From Beutenbergia cavernae DSM 12333 (GTDB taxonomy: Bacteria; Actinomycetota; Actinomycetes; Actinomycetales; Beutenbergiaceae): 64,000 nucleotides of DNA. Below are positions 26,033 through 35,585 of this stretch, in pieces. The stretch is taken from contig NC_012669.1 of assembly GCF_000023105.1 (NCBI RefSeq), positions 3,101,025 through 3,165,024 of the forward strand, in the 5' to 3' direction. Both the position numbers and the translations under genes were made by a program. Position 1 is the stretch's first letter; every line of letters starts with the position of its first letter. Under the pieces are notes generated by a model. That model saw only the letters and a program-made list of their open reading frames with translations. It did not search any database and had not been told where the DNA came from.

Positions 26033-29000
26033 ATGTCGAGAACGAGCCCGGCCGCCGACGTCGACGCGCGCGGCTCGGACGGCCCGCTCGAGGATGCGCT
26101 GCTGCGGCTCGGCCGCCACCTGCGCCCCGGCGAGGTGTCCGAGGACCTGCGTCAGGTGTTCCTGCGCGGCGGCCGCGAGGGTGACGTCTTCTACCGGGAC
26201 CGTTGGTCGCACGACAAGGTGGTCCGCTCGACCCACGGCGTGAACTGCACCGGCTCGTGCTCGTGGAAGGTGTACGTCAAGGACGGCATCATCACGTGGG
26301 AGTCCCAGCAGACCGACTACCCGAGCGTCGGGCCCGACTCCCCCGAGTACGAGCCCCGCGGCTGTCCCCGCGGCGCCGCGTTCTCCTGGTACACCTACTC
26401 GCCCACGCGGGTGCGCTACCCGTACGTGCGCGGCGTGCTGCTGGCGGCCTACCGCGAGGCGAAGGCGCGCACGGGCGACCCGGTGCTCGCCTGGGCGGCG
26501 CTCACCGGCGACCCCGACACCGCGCGCGCGTACAAGTCGGCCCGCGGCAAGGGCGGTCTCGTGCGCGCGAGCTGGGACGAGGCCGCGGAGATCGTCGCCG
26601 CCGCGCACGTCCACTCCATCAAGGCGTACGGCCCCGACCGCATCGCCGGCTTCTCCCCGATCCCCGCGATGTCGATGGTGTCGCACGGCGTCGGCGCCCG
26701 GTTCATCCAGCTGCTCGGCGGCACGATGCTGTCGTTCTACGACTGGTACGCCGACCTGCCCGTCGCGAGCCCGCAGGTCTTCGGCGACCAGACGGACGTC
26801 CCGGAGTCCGCCGACTGGTGGAACTCGACCTACTGCATCATGTGGGGCTCGAACGTCCCGGTGACCCGCACCCCTGACGCCCATTTCATGACGGAGGCGC
26901 GGTACCGCGGGCAGAAGGTGGTCGTCGTCTCGCCCGACTACGCCGACAACACGAAGTTCGCCGACGAGTGGATGGCCGTCCACCCCGGCACCGACGGCGC
27001 TCTGGCGATGGCGATGGGGCACGTCATCCTCACGGAGCACTTCGCGCACGAGCGCACGGTCCCGTTCGTCGACTACGTCACGCGGTACACCGACATGCCG
27101 TACCTCGTGGCGCTCGACGAGTCGCCGACGCCGGAGTCCTACGTGCCGGGGAAGTTCGTCACGGCCGCCGACCTGCCGGAGCACGCGGCCGAGGCGAACG
27201 CCGCCTTCAAGCCCGTCGTGCTCGACGACGGCGGATCACCCGTGGTCCCGAACGGCTCCCTCGGGCATCGGTGGGGTGAGGCCGACGTCGGCCGGTGGAA
27301 CCTCGACCTCGGCGACCTCCGCCCCCTGCTGTCCGCCGCCGACGGCGCGGGAGCCGAGGGCACCGCCGCCGTCCTCCTGCCCCGTTTCGACCTGGTGCCG
27401 GGTGACGGCGAGGAGCACCAGGGCGGGTCCGGCGTCCTCGTGCGCGGCGTCCCGGTGCGGCGGGTCGGCGGACGCCTCGTGACGACGGTGTTCGACCTGA
27501 TGCTCGCCCAGTACGGCGTGAACCGGCCGGCCCTCGACCTGCCCGGGACGTGGCCGTCCGGGTACGACGACCCACAACCCTGCACCCCTGCGTGGCAGGA
27601 GCAGTTCACCGGGGTGTCCGCGGCGCAGGCCCAGCGCATCGCCGCCGAGTTCGCCGACAACGCCGAGCGGTCCGGCGGCCGCTCGATGATCATCATGGGC
27701 GCCGGCGCGAACCACTGGTTCCACGCCGACACGATCTACCGGGCGTTCCTGGCACTGACCACGATGACCGGCTGCCAGGGGGTGAACGGTGGCGGCTGGG
27801 CGCACTACGTGGGCCAGGAGAAGTGCCGCCCGATCACCGGCTGGGCGCAGTACGCGGCCGGGCTGGACTGGTCGCGCCCACCCCGGCAGATGATCGGGAC
27901 GGCGTTCTGGTACACCGCGTCCGACCAGTGGCGGTACGACGGGCTGGGGGCCGACGCCCTCGCGTCGCCGTTGGCGCGCGGCCTGTTCGCCGACCGGACG
28001 ACGGCCGACTGCCTCGTCGAGTCGGCGCAGCGCGGCTGGATGCCGAGCTACCCGACGTTCGACCGCAACCCGCTCGACCTCGTCGACGAGGCGGAGGCCG
28101 CGGGGAAGGAGCCCGCTCGGCACGTGGTCGACGAGCTCGGCGCCGGCCGTCTGCGGTTCGCTGTCGAGGACCCGGACGACCCCGCCAACTTCCCGCGGTG
28201 CGTGACGATCTGGCGCGCCAACGTCCTCGGCTCCTCCGGCAAGGGCAACGAGTACCTCCTCAAGCACCTGCTCGGCACCGACGCCGCCGTCTTCGCGCAG
28301 GAGTCCGAGCCGCAGCGGCGGCCGCGTTCCGTGACGTGGCGCGACGAGGCGCCGGTCGGGAAGCTCGACCTGCTGACGACCCTCGACTTCCGGATGACGA
28401 GCACGACGCTGTTCTCCGACGTCGTGCTCCCCGCGGCGACCTGGTACGAGAAGCACGACCTGTCGAGCACGGACATGCACCCGTTCGTGCACTCGTTCAA
28501 CCCCGCGATCGACCCGCCGTGGCAGACCCGCACCGACTTCGACATCTTCCACACGATCGCCCGTCGGATCTCCGAGCTCGCCGCCACGCATCTCGGCGTC
28601 CGCAAGGACCTGGTCGCCGCGCCGCTGCAGCACGACACCCCCGACGCGATGGCCGTGCCCCACGGCACCGTGCTCGACTGCGGCGCCGGGCCGACCGAAC
28701 GCGAGCTGGTCCCCGGCCGCACGATGCCGAAGCTCGTCGTCGTCGAACGCGACTACCCGGCGTTCGCCGCGCGGATGGCCGCGCTCGGCCCGCTGACGGA
28801 CACGCTCGGCATGGTGACGAAGGGCGTGCCCTACGACCCGACCGAGGAGGTGGCCCACCTCGGCCGCCTGAACGGCGTCGTCGCGGACGGTCCCGCCGCC
28901 GGACGGCCGCGCCTGGAGGCGGACACGCACGTGTGCGAGACGATCCTCGCGCTGTCCGGGACCACCAACGGGCGGCTCGCCGTGCAGGGCTTCGAACGGC

Positions 29001-29812
29001 TCGAGGAACGGACCGGGCAGCGCCTCGCCGACCTCGCCCGCGACGAGCAGGGCAAACGCGTGACGTTCCCGGACGTGCAGGCGCGCCCGACGGCGGTCAT
29101 CACCTCTCCCGAGTGGTCCGGATCCGAGCACGGCGGACGGCGGTACTCGGCGTTCGTCGTCAACGTCGAGCGGCTCAAGCCGTGGCACACGCTGACCGGG
29201 CGACAGCACTTCTTCCTCGACCACGACTGGATGAGCGAGCTCGGCGAGAACCTGCCCGTCTTCCGGCCGCCGCTCGACATGCACCGCCTGTTCGTGGACT
29301 CACCGCCGCTCGGCGACACCTCGCCCAGCGGGTTCCCGGCGTCGGCCGGGCACGCGGAGGTCGCCGTCCGGTATCTCACCCCGCACTCGAAGTGGTCGAT
29401 CCACTCGGAGTACCAGGACAACCTGTTCATGCTGTCGCTCTCCCGCGGCGGGCCGAACATCTGGATGTCACCCGTGGACGCCGCGAAGGTCGGCGTGGTC
29501 GACAACGAGTGGATCGAGGCGTACAACCGCAACGGCGTCGTCGTCGCCCGCGCCGTCGTCAGCCACCGCATGCCGCCCGGCACCGTGTACATGCACCACG
29601 CGACGGACCGCACCGTCGACGTGCCGCTCGCGGAGACGTCCGGGCTGCGCGGCGGCATCCACAACTCGCTCACGCGCATCCTGCTCAAGCCGAGCCATCT
29701 CGCCGGGGGGTACGCCCAGCTGGCCTGGGCGTTCAACTACCTCGGGCCCACGGGCAACCAGCGCGACGAGGTGACGGTGATCCGACGCCGGTCCCAGGAG
29801 GTCGAGTACTGA
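26033..29812 (+). CDS. narG: Respiratory nitrate reductase alpha subunit
   Basis: 1259 residues. H68, C72, C76 and C111 (STHGVNCTGSCSW, EPRGCPRGA) are the His/Cys3 ligands of the FS0 [4Fe-4S] cluster typical of NarG. SFYDWYADLPVASPQVFGDQ carries the Asp that binds molybdenum in membrane-bound nitrate reductases. The molybdopterin domain continues through FRMTSTTLFSDVVLPAATWYEKHDLSS to a C-terminal dinucleotide-binding domain. No typical Tat signal is visible, as in cytoplasm-facing Nar. It starts at an ATG after CTGGGGGAC, and its stop overlaps the narH ATG (TGATG). It reduces nitrate with quinol-derived electrons. Confidence 0.98.
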   Translation: MSRTSPAADVDARGSDGPLEDALLRLGRHLRPGEVSEDLRQVFLRGGREGDVFYRDRWSHDKVVRSTHGVNCTGSCSWKVYVKDGIITWESQQTDYPSVGPDSPEYEPRGCPRGAAFSWYTYSPTRVRYPYVRGVLLAAYREAKARTGDPVLAWAALTGDPDTARAYKSARGKGGLVRASWDEAAEIVAAAHVHSIKAYGPDRIAGFSPIPAMSMVSHGVGARFIQLLGGTMLSFYDWYADLPVASPQVFGDQTDVPESADWWNSTYCIMWGSNVPVTRTPDAHFMTEARYRGQKVVVVSPDYADNTKFADEWMAVHPGTDGALAMAMGHVILTEHFAHERTVPFVDYVTRYTDMPYLVALDESPTPESYVPGKFVTAADLPEHAAEANAAFKPVVLDDGGSPVVPNGSLGHRWGEADVGRWNLDLGDLRPLLSAADGAGAEGTAAVLLPRFDLVPGDGEEHQGGSGVLVRGVPVRRVGGRLVTTVFDLMLAQYGVNRPALDLPGTWPSGYDDPQPCTPAWQEQFTGVSAAQAQRIAAEFADNAERSGGRSMIIMGAGANHWFHADTIYRAFLALTTMTGCQGVNGGGWAHYVGQEKCRPITGWAQYAAGLDWSRPPRQMIGTAFWYTASDQWRYDGLGADALASPLARGLFADRTTADCLVESAQRGWMPSYPTFDRNPLDLVDEAEAAGKEPARHVVDELGAGRLRFAVEDPDDPANFPRCVTIWRANVLGSSGKGNEYLLKHLLGTDAAVFAQESEPQRRPRSVTWRDEAPVGKLDLLTTLDFRMTSTTLFSDVVLPAATWYEKHDLSSTDMHPFVHSFNPAIDPPWQTRTDFDIFHTIARRISELAATHLGVRKDLVAAPLQHDTPDAMAVPHGTVLDCGAGPTERELVPGRTMPKLVVVERDYPAFAARMAALGPLTDTLGMVTKGVPYDPTEEVAHLGRLNGVVADGPAAGRPRLEADTHVCETILALSGTTNGRLAVQGFERLEERTGQRLADLARDEQGKRVTFPDVQARPTAVITSPEWSGSEHGGRRYSAFVVNVERLKPWHTLTGRQHFFLDHDWMSELGENLPVFRPPLDMHRLFVDSPPLGDTSPSGFPASAGHAEVAVRYLTPHSKWSIHSEYQDNLFMLSLSRGGPNIWMSPVDAAKVGVVDNEWIEAYNRNGVVVARAVVSHRMPPGTVYMHHATDRTVDVPLAETSGLRGGIHNSLTRILLKPSHLAGGYAQLAWAFNYLGPTGNQRDEVTVIRRRSQEVEY

Positions 29813-31488
29813 TGCGGGTCATGGCGCAGATGTCGATGGTGATGAACCTCGACAAGTGCATCGGGTGCCATACGTGCTCGGTCACGTGCAAGCAGGCGTG
29901 GACGAACCGGACCGGCGTCGAGTACGTGTGGTTCAACAACGTCGAGACCCGGCCCGGCCTCGGCTACCCCCGGACGTATCAGGACCAGGAGCGCTGGCAG
30001 GGCGGCTGGGTCCGCACCAAGCGGGGGAAGCTCAAGCTGCGTGCCGGCGGTCGCGTGAAGAAGCTCGCGACGATCTTCTCCAACCCGAAGATGCCGTCGA
30101 TCCACGACTACTACGAGCCGTGGACGTACGAGTACGACATGCTCCTGTCCGCGCCGCAGGGTCCGCACACCCCCGTGGCGAAGCCGAAGTCCCTGCTCAC
30201 CGGCGAGGACATGCGCATCCAGTGGTCGGCGAACTGGGACGACGACCTCGGCGGGTCCACCGCCACGATGCAGGACGACCCCGTCCTCAAGCACATGAGC
30301 GAGCACGTGGCGGAAGAGCTCGAGCAGACGTTCATGTTCTACCTGCCGCGGATCTGCGAGCACTGCCTCAACCCGTCGTGCGTCGCCTCGTGCCCGTCCG
30401 GCGCGATGTACAAGCGGGCCGAGGACGGGATCGTGCTCGTCGACCAGGACCAGTGCCGCGGCTGGCGCATGTGCGTCACCGGGTGCCCGTACAAGAAGGT
30501 CTACTTCAACCACAAGACCGGCAAGGCCGAGAAGTGCACGCTGTGCTACCCGCGCATCGAGGTCGGCCTGCCGACGGTGTGCTCGGAGACGTGCGTCGGC
30601 CGGCTGCGCTACCTCGGCCTCGTGCTGTACGACGCCGACCGCGTCACCGCGGCAGCGGCGGTCGAGGACGAACACGCTCTGCTGGCCGCCCAGCGCTCGG
30701 TGTTCCTCGACCCGCACGACCCCGAGGTCGTGGCCGCGGCGCGTGCCGAGGGCATCCCCGACGACTGGATCACCGCCGCACAGGCCTCGCCCATCTGGGA
30801 CCTCATCTCCCGGTACGAGGTCGCCCTCCCCCTGCACCCCGAGTACCGCACGCTCCCGATGGTCTGGTACATCCCGCCGCTGTCGCCGGTGGTCGACGTC
30901 GTCGCCTCGTCCGGGAACGACGGCGAGGAGGCGCGCACGTTGTTCGCGGCGATCTCGCAGCTGCGCATCCCGCTGGAGTACCTCGCCGGGCTGTTCACGG
31001 CCGGCGACACCGCGCCCGTCGAGCGCGTCCTGCGCCGCCTGGCCGCGATGCGGTCGTACATGCGCGACCTCAACCTGGGTGAGGAGCCGCGGGAGGAGAC
31101 GGCCGCCGCCGTCGGGATGTCCGGGTCCGAGATCCAGGCGATGTACCGCCTGCTCGCGATCGCGAAGTACGACGAGCGGTACGTCATCCCGAGCGCACAC
31201 ACGGAGATCGCGCGTGAGCTGGACGAGCTGAGCTGCTCCCTCGACTACGACGGCGGGCCCGGCATGGGCGGCGGCGGACCGTTCGGCTCGTCCAGCGGGA
31301 CGCCGACTCCCGTCGCCGTGGAGAACTTCCACGCCCTCGGAGCTCGCCAGAGCGCCGACTCCCCGAACGGGCCGAGCACGCCCGGCCGCGTCAACCTGCT
31401 CAACTGGGACGGCAACGGCGCACCACCCGGCCTGTTCCCGCCGAGCAGGCCCGACGACGCCGGCCCGACGTCCGGCGGGGGTGCCTGA
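29812..31488 (+). CDS. narH: Respiratory nitrate reductase beta subunit
   Basis: 558 residues carrying four iron-sulfur clusters. The cysteine groups are LDKCIGCHTCSVTCKQAW, ICEHCLNPSCVASCPSGAMY, CRGWRMCVTGCPYKKVYFN (with Trp in one position, as in the [3Fe-4S] site of E. coli NarH) and CTLCYPRIEVGLPTVCSETC. It passes electrons from NarI to NarG. The C-terminal 50 residues, Gly/Pro-rich, are longer than in E. coli. It overlaps narG and narJ at both ends. Confidence 0.98.
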   Translation: MRVMAQMSMVMNLDKCIGCHTCSVTCKQAWTNRTGVEYVWFNNVETRPGLGYPRTYQDQERWQGGWVRTKRGKLKLRAGGRVKKLATIFSNPKMPSIHDYYEPWTYEYDMLLSAPQGPHTPVAKPKSLLTGEDMRIQWSANWDDDLGGSTATMQDDPVLKHMSEHVAEELEQTFMFYLPRICEHCLNPSCVASCPSGAMYKRAEDGIVLVDQDQCRGWRMCVTGCPYKKVYFNHKTGKAEKCTLCYPRIEVGLPTVCSETCVGRLRYLGLVLYDADRVTAAAAVEDEHALLAAQRSVFLDPHDPEVVAAARAEGIPDDWITAAQASPIWDLISRYEVALPLHPEYRTLPMVWYIPPLSPVVDVVASSGNDGEEARTLFAAISQLRIPLEYLAGLFTAGDTAPVERVLRRLAAMRSYMRDLNLGEEPREETAAAVGMSGSEIQAMYRLLAIAKYDERYVIPSAHTEIARELDELSCSLDYDGGPGMGGGGPFGSSSGTPTPVAVENFHALGARQSADSPNGPSTPGRVNLLNWDGNGAPPGLFPPSRPDDAGPTSGGGA

Positions 31489-32216
31489 TGCGCACATTCC
31501 TGCCGCGCCCGAGCGCCCGAGCCCCTGAGGTCCCGCCGCTCGCGGCCGTCACGGTCACGCCGGCCGAACGCCGTCGCACGCACCTCGCGGCGAGCGTGCT
31601 CCTGGAGTACCCCGACGCGCGGGTGCGCGACGCCGTCCCGGACGTCGCCGCCGTCGTCGCGACGCTGCCCGAGCCCGTGGCGACGCGCCTCGCGCGGTTC
31701 CTCCGCGTTCTCGAGGAGCGCCCGTCCGCCGAGCTCGAGGCCGCCTACGTCGCGACGTTCGACCTCAAGCGCCGGTGCTCGATGTACCTCACGTACTACG
31801 CGACGGGCGACACCCGGAAGCGCGGCACGGCGCTCGTCCGGTTCGCCGAGGCGTACCGCGCCGCGGGCTGGGAGCGCGGTGGCGACGAGCTGCCGGACTA
31901 CCTGCCGATGGTGCTCGAGTTCTCGGCCCGCGCCCACGACGACGACGCCGCCCGCATCGCCGCGGGACTGCTCGGTGCGCATCGCGACGGCATCGAGGTG
32001 CTGCGCTCGGCCCTGACCGCGGCGCAGAGCCCCTGGACCGACGTCGTCGAGGCCGTGTGCCTGACGCTCGGGCCGCTCGACGACGCGACGCGGGAGCGCT
32101 TCGTGGAGCTCGTCACCGCCGGGCCGCCGACCGAGATGGTGGGCCTCAGCGCGCTCGGGCCGTACGAGACCGGCCCGGCCGCCCAGAGCTCCGCGACGAC
32201 GGGGGTGCGCGCATGA
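31488..32216 (+). CDS. narJ: Nitrate reductase molybdenum cofactor assembly chaperone
   Basis: 242 residues of the NarJ/TorD all-helical family, with LLEYPDARVRDAVPDVAAVV, LEAAYVATFDLKRRCSMYLTYY and ELPDYLPMVLEFSARA. It binds apo-NarG during cofactor insertion and is not part of the final enzyme. It is translationally coupled to narH (TGATG) and to narI (ATGA). Confidence 0.95.
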   Translation: MRTFLPRPSARAPEVPPLAAVTVTPAERRRTHLAASVLLEYPDARVRDAVPDVAAVVATLPEPVATRLARFLRVLEERPSAELEAAYVATFDLKRRCSMYLTYYATGDTRKRGTALVRFAEAYRAAGWERGGDELPDYLPMVLEFSARAHDDDAARIAAGLLGAHRDGIEVLRSALTAAQSPWTDVVEAVCLTLGPLDDATRERFVELVTAGPPTEMVGLSALGPYETGPAAQSSATTGVRA

Positions 32217-32959
32217 GCACCGGATCGGTCCTGCTGTGGGTCGTCCTCCCGTACGTGACGTTCGCCGTCTTCCTCGTCGGGTCGATCTGGCGGTACCGGT
32301 ACGACAAGTTCGGGTGGACCACTCGCTCGAGCGAGCTGTACGAGAACCGGCTCCTGCGCCTCGGGTCGCCGCTGTTCCACGTCGGGCTCCTCTTCGTCGC
32401 GCTCGGCCACGTGCTCGGGCTCGTCATCCCGAAGACGTGGACGGAGGCCGTCGGGATCGACGAGGCGATCTACCACGCCGTCGCGACCTACCTCGGCACG
32501 CTGGCCGCCGTCGCTCTCGTCGCCGGGCTCGTCATCCTCGTCTACCGACGGCGCACCACCGGCCCGGTGTTCCGGGCGACCACGCGCATGGACAAGACGA
32601 TGTATGTGTTCCTCGCCGCGTCGATCCTCGTCGGCACCTGGGCGACCGTCCAGACGCAGCTGCTCGCCGGCGGCCACGGCTACGACTACCGCGAGACCAT
32701 CTCGCCGTGGTTCCGCAGCCTCTGGTACCTCCAGCCGCAGCCGGAGCTCATGGCCGGCGTGCCCGCCGCGTTCCAGCTGCACATCGTGGCGGCCAACCTG
32801 CTCTTCATCCTGTGGCCGTTCACCCGCCTCGTGCACGCGTTCTCCGCGCCCGTCCCGTACCTGTTCCGGCCGTACATCGTCTACCGGTCGCGCGAGGCGT
32901 CCGTCGGCTCCCGCGCACCGCGCCGCGGGTGGGACCCGACGACGACGCCACGCCGCTGA
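32213..32959 (+). CDS. narI: Respiratory nitrate reductase gamma subunit (cytochrome b)
   Basis: 248 residues with five membrane helices. The haem-ligand histidines are in helix 2 (LFHVGLLFVALGHVLGLV) and helix 5 (FQLHIVAANLLFILWPFTRLVHAFSAP). It oxidises menaquinol on the outer side of the membrane and anchors NarGH. The C-terminal tail is Arg-rich. A gap of 19 bases with GAGGAGGG leads to the next gene. Confidence 0.97.
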   Translation: MSTGSVLLWVVLPYVTFAVFLVGSIWRYRYDKFGWTTRSSELYENRLLRLGSPLFHVGLLFVALGHVLGLVIPKTWTEAVGIDEAIYHAVATYLGTLAAVALVAGLVILVYRRRTTGPVFRATTRMDKTMYVFLAASILVGTWATVQTQLLAGGHGYDYRETISPWFRSLWYLQPQPELMAGVPAAFQLHIVAANLLFILWPFTRLVHAFSAPVPYLFRPYIVYRSREASVGSRAPRRGWDPTTTPRR

Positions 32960-32978
32960 CGCCTCACGAGGAGGGACC

Positions 32979-34235
32979 ATGTCGCACCGCGCCGAGGAGC
33001 CGCCCGCGCCGCCGTCGGAGGTCGCCGGTGCGCCGGGCCGGAGGTCGGCCGGCGGCCCGGCCGGGACGTCGCCCACCGTCCAGCTCGCGCTCGCCACCGT
33101 CGGGTTCGCCGTCAACTTCTGGGCGTGGGCACTGATCAGCCCGCTGGGGGCGGCGTACAAGGAGGACCTCGGCCTCACCGACGTCGAGCAGTCCATCGTC
33201 GTCGCGATCCCGGTCATCGTGGGCTCGCTCGGTCGCATCCCCGTCGGCGCGCTCACCGACCGGCTCGGCGCCCACGTGATGTTCCCCGTCGTCAGCGTGC
33301 TGACGATCGTCCCGGTCCTGTTCATCGCCCTCGTCGCCGACTCGCTCGCCATGCTCGTGATCGGGGGCTTCCTGCTCGGCATCGGCGGCACGGCGTTCGC
33401 CGTCGGCGTCCCGTTCGTCAACGCCTGGTACCCGCCGGCGCGACGCGGCACGGCGATCGGCATCTTCGGGATGGGCATGGGCGGCACCGCGATCTCCGCC
33501 TTCACCACGCTGCGGCTCGCCGAGACGTGGGGGCGGGCGACGCCGTTCGTCGTCGTCGCCGTCGTCCTGGCGGTGTTCGCCGTGGTCGCCTGGCTCCTCC
33601 TGCGCGACGCCCCGGGCCGCTCGGTCGCGCCCGCCGGGGGGATGCTCGCGCGCACGTGGGCGACGCTGCGCCTCAAGGGCACGATGCCCCTCGCGTGGCT
33701 GTACGCCGTCGGGTTCGGCGGCTTCGTGGCGTTCTCCGTGTACCTCCCGACGTTCCTCGTCAACGCGTATGACCTGACGCCGTCCGACGCCGCCCTCCGC
33801 ACCGCCGGCTTCGTCGTGCTCGCGGTCGTCATGCGCCCGGTCGGCGGGGCGCTGTCGGACCGGCTCGGGGCCATCGGCGTGTCGGTGGTGTGCTTCGGCG
33901 TCGTCGCCGTGCTGGCGGGAGTCGTGGCGCTCGGCCCCGCGCTCGTCCCGCTCGGCACGATCGGCTTCCTCGGGCTGGCGGCGGCGCTCGGTGCGTCGTC
34001 CGGAGCGACGTTCGCCCTCGTGGCGAAGGTGGCCCCGGCGGACAAGGTCGGCGGTGTCACGGGGCTCGTCGGCGCGGCGGGCGGTCTCGGCGGGTTCATC
34101 CCGCCCCTCATCATGGGTGCGGTGTACCAGCTCGACGGGACCTACGGCCTCGGGCTCGGTCTGCTCGCCCTGACGGCGTTGCTCACCGTGTTCTTCACGC
34201 TGGGTCCCGTCCGCCGGGCCGCCCGCCCCTCGTGA
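32979..34235 (+). CDS. narK2: Nitrate/nitrite transporter, NNP family (second copy, narGHJI-linked)
   Basis: 418 residues, a twelve-helix major facilitator. LTDVEQSIVVAIPVIVGSLGRIPVGALTDR and GTAFAVGVPFVNAWYPPARRGTAIG are NNP signatures. It differs from the narK at 24275-25705: shorter, without the long N-terminal tail, and nearer to NarK1/NarU-type nitrate-nitrite exchangers. In the nar operon it most likely brings in nitrate and exports nitrite. Its stop overlaps the GTG of mobA. Confidence 0.93.
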   Translation: MSHRAEEPPAPPSEVAGAPGRRSAGGPAGTSPTVQLALATVGFAVNFWAWALISPLGAAYKEDLGLTDVEQSIVVAIPVIVGSLGRIPVGALTDRLGAHVMFPVVSVLTIVPVLFIALVADSLAMLVIGGFLLGIGGTAFAVGVPFVNAWYPPARRGTAIGIFGMGMGGTAISAFTTLRLAETWGRATPFVVVAVVLAVFAVVAWLLLRDAPGRSVAPAGGMLARTWATLRLKGTMPLAWLYAVGFGGFVAFSVYLPTFLVNAYDLTPSDAALRTAGFVVLAVVMRPVGGALSDRLGAIGVSVVCFGVVAVLAGVVALGPALVPLGTIGFLGLAAALGASSGATFALVAKVAPADKVGGVTGLVGAAGGLGGFIPPLIMGAVYQLDGTYGLGLGLLALTALLTVFFTLGPVRRAARPS

Positions 34236-34852
34236 GCGCCGTCAGCGCCGTCGACGCCGTCGTCCTCGCCGGCGGGCGCTCCGCCCGGCTCGGCGTCGAC
34301 AAGGCCGGCCTGCAGCTGCACGGACTCCCGCTGCTCGACCACGTGCTCGCCGCCACGGCCGGAGCCCGGCGCACGGTCGTCGTCGGCCCACCGGACGTCG
34401 CGCGCCCCGGTCTGCTGCTGGCGCGCGAGGAGCCGTCGTTCGGCGGACCGGTCGCCGGGATCGCCGCCGGTTTGGCCGCGTTCGAGAGCGCGGACGGCGC
34501 GGACGGTTCCTCGCCCGCGCCGCTCGTGCTCGTGCTCGCGTGCGACGTCCCACGCGCGGCCGAGGCGGTGGCCCACCTGCTCGCCGCGGCGGCCCACCTC
34601 GCGCCCGAGAACGACGGCATGTTCCTCGAGTCCCGCGGCCGCGACCAGTGGCTGGTCGGGGTGTACCGCCGGGCGTCGCTGGACCGGGCGCTGCGCGAGC
34701 TCGGCGCGCCGGGCTCGGTCCACGGCGTCAGCGTGCGGGCGCTCGTCGAGCGGTTGGCCTGCGTGCGCGTGCCCGACCCCGAGCACGCGAGCGCCGACGT
34801 CGACACCTGGGACGATCTGGGTCGCGCCATCCGGCACGACGGACGGGAGTGA
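34232..34852 (+). CDS. mobA: Molybdenum cofactor guanylyltransferase-like protein
   Basis: 206 residues from a GTG start overlapping narK2. The nucleotidyltransferase signature VVLAGGRSARLGVDKAGL matches LAGGxSxRxGxDK. SFGGPVAGIAAGL and VLVLACDVPRAAEAV follow the MobA fold. It would attach GMP to molybdopterin to make the MGD cofactor needed by both NarG and NasA. Its presence in the nar operon suggests cofactor supply is raised together with the enzyme. Confidence 0.9.
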   Translation: MSAVSAVDAVVLAGGRSARLGVDKAGLQLHGLPLLDHVLAATAGARRTVVVGPPDVARPGLLLAREEPSFGGPVAGIAAGLAAFESADGADGSSPAPLVLVLACDVPRAAEAVAHLLAAAAHLAPENDGMFLESRGRDQWLVGVYRRASLDRALRELGAPGSVHGVSVRALVERLACVRVPDPEHASADVDTWDDLGRAIRHDGRE

Positions 34853-34856
34853 TCTC

Positions 34857-35150
34857 TTGAGCGACCTCGACGACTGGGTGGACGCGCTGGCCGCGGAGCT
34901 GGGCGTGCCGCGCGAGGCGGTGGACGTGCCGGCGATCCTCGATCTCGCGCGGGACGCCGCGCACCGCGTCGTGCGGCCCGCGGCGCCCGTCAGCACGTAC
35001 GTCGCCGGCTACGCGGCCGGCCTCACCGCGGGGAGCGCCGCCCGGCCGGAGCCGACGGCCCCGCCGACCCAGGGGACCCCGCTCGAACGAGCACGCGACC
35101 TGGCGCTGCGCTGGCCGACCGCCTCTGCCGAGGACGCAAGTCCGATGTAA
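34857..35150 (+). CDS. DUF6457 family protein linked to mobA
   Basis: 97 residues starting at TTG, eight bases after GGAG. DLDDWVDALAAELGVPREAVD, ILDLARDAAHRVVRPAAPVS and TYVAGYAAGLTAG match the small DUF6457 domain, which in actinobacteria is found next to or fused to molybdenum cofactor guanylyltransferase. Function is not established; an accessory role for MobA is inferred from linkage only. It ends the nar operon. Confidence 0.75.
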   Translation: MSDLDDWVDALAAELGVPREAVDVPAILDLARDAAHRVVRPAAPVSTYVAGYAAGLTAGSAARPEPTAPPTQGTPLERARDLALRWPTASAEDASPM

Positions 35151-35213
35151 GCGGCCCTTGCCACGCTCGGAGCCAGGCCGCCGCCGGTGGCCGGTATCGA
35201 GAGCGGAGGCCGC

Positions 35214-35585
35214 ATGAGCGAGTTCTACGTCGAACCCGAGTCGTTGCGCCGTTACGCGCACCAGGTCTCGGACCACGCCCGTGCGGCCGAGGCCGCTGCC
35301 GCCTACGCGGACTCCTGGCTCGTGGAGGCCTGCGCCGTCGGCGTGCTGTTCGACCAGTTCGACGACGCCCGGTGCGACGTGGCGGACCTCGCGTCCGCGA
35401 CGTTCCGCTCCCTCTCCGAGGCGCTGCAGGCCTCCGGTGACGAGCTCGCGGCGTCGGCCGACTACTACGCGACCACCGACGAGGACCAGGCTGCCGAGCA
35501 CGACGGCGCCCTCCCGGACGGCGGTGAGACGGATGGGGAGCACAGCGGCGCTGGTGTCACCGCAGGAGCCGGAAGTCGAGACTGA
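35214..35585 (+). CDS. ESX/EspC-like small helical protein with YxxxD motif
   Basis: 123 residues. It begins FYVEPESLRRYAHQVSDHAR, typical of EspC/WXG100-related type VII secretion targets (PF10824-like). A helix-turn-helix hairpin extends to about residue 82, followed by Y85-ATT-D89, a YxxxD secretion motif in the expected place, and an acidic disordered tail. The ATG at 35214 follows GCGGAGGC. It overlaps the next gene by 53 bases in another frame, which suggests a co-made pair. No other ESX membrane component is adjacent. Confidence 0.65.
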   Translation: MSEFYVEPESLRRYAHQVSDHARAAEAAAAYADSWLVEACAVGVLFDQFDDARCDVADLASATFRSLSEALQASGDELAASADYYATTDEDQAAEHDGALPDGGETDGEHSGAGVTAGAGSRD

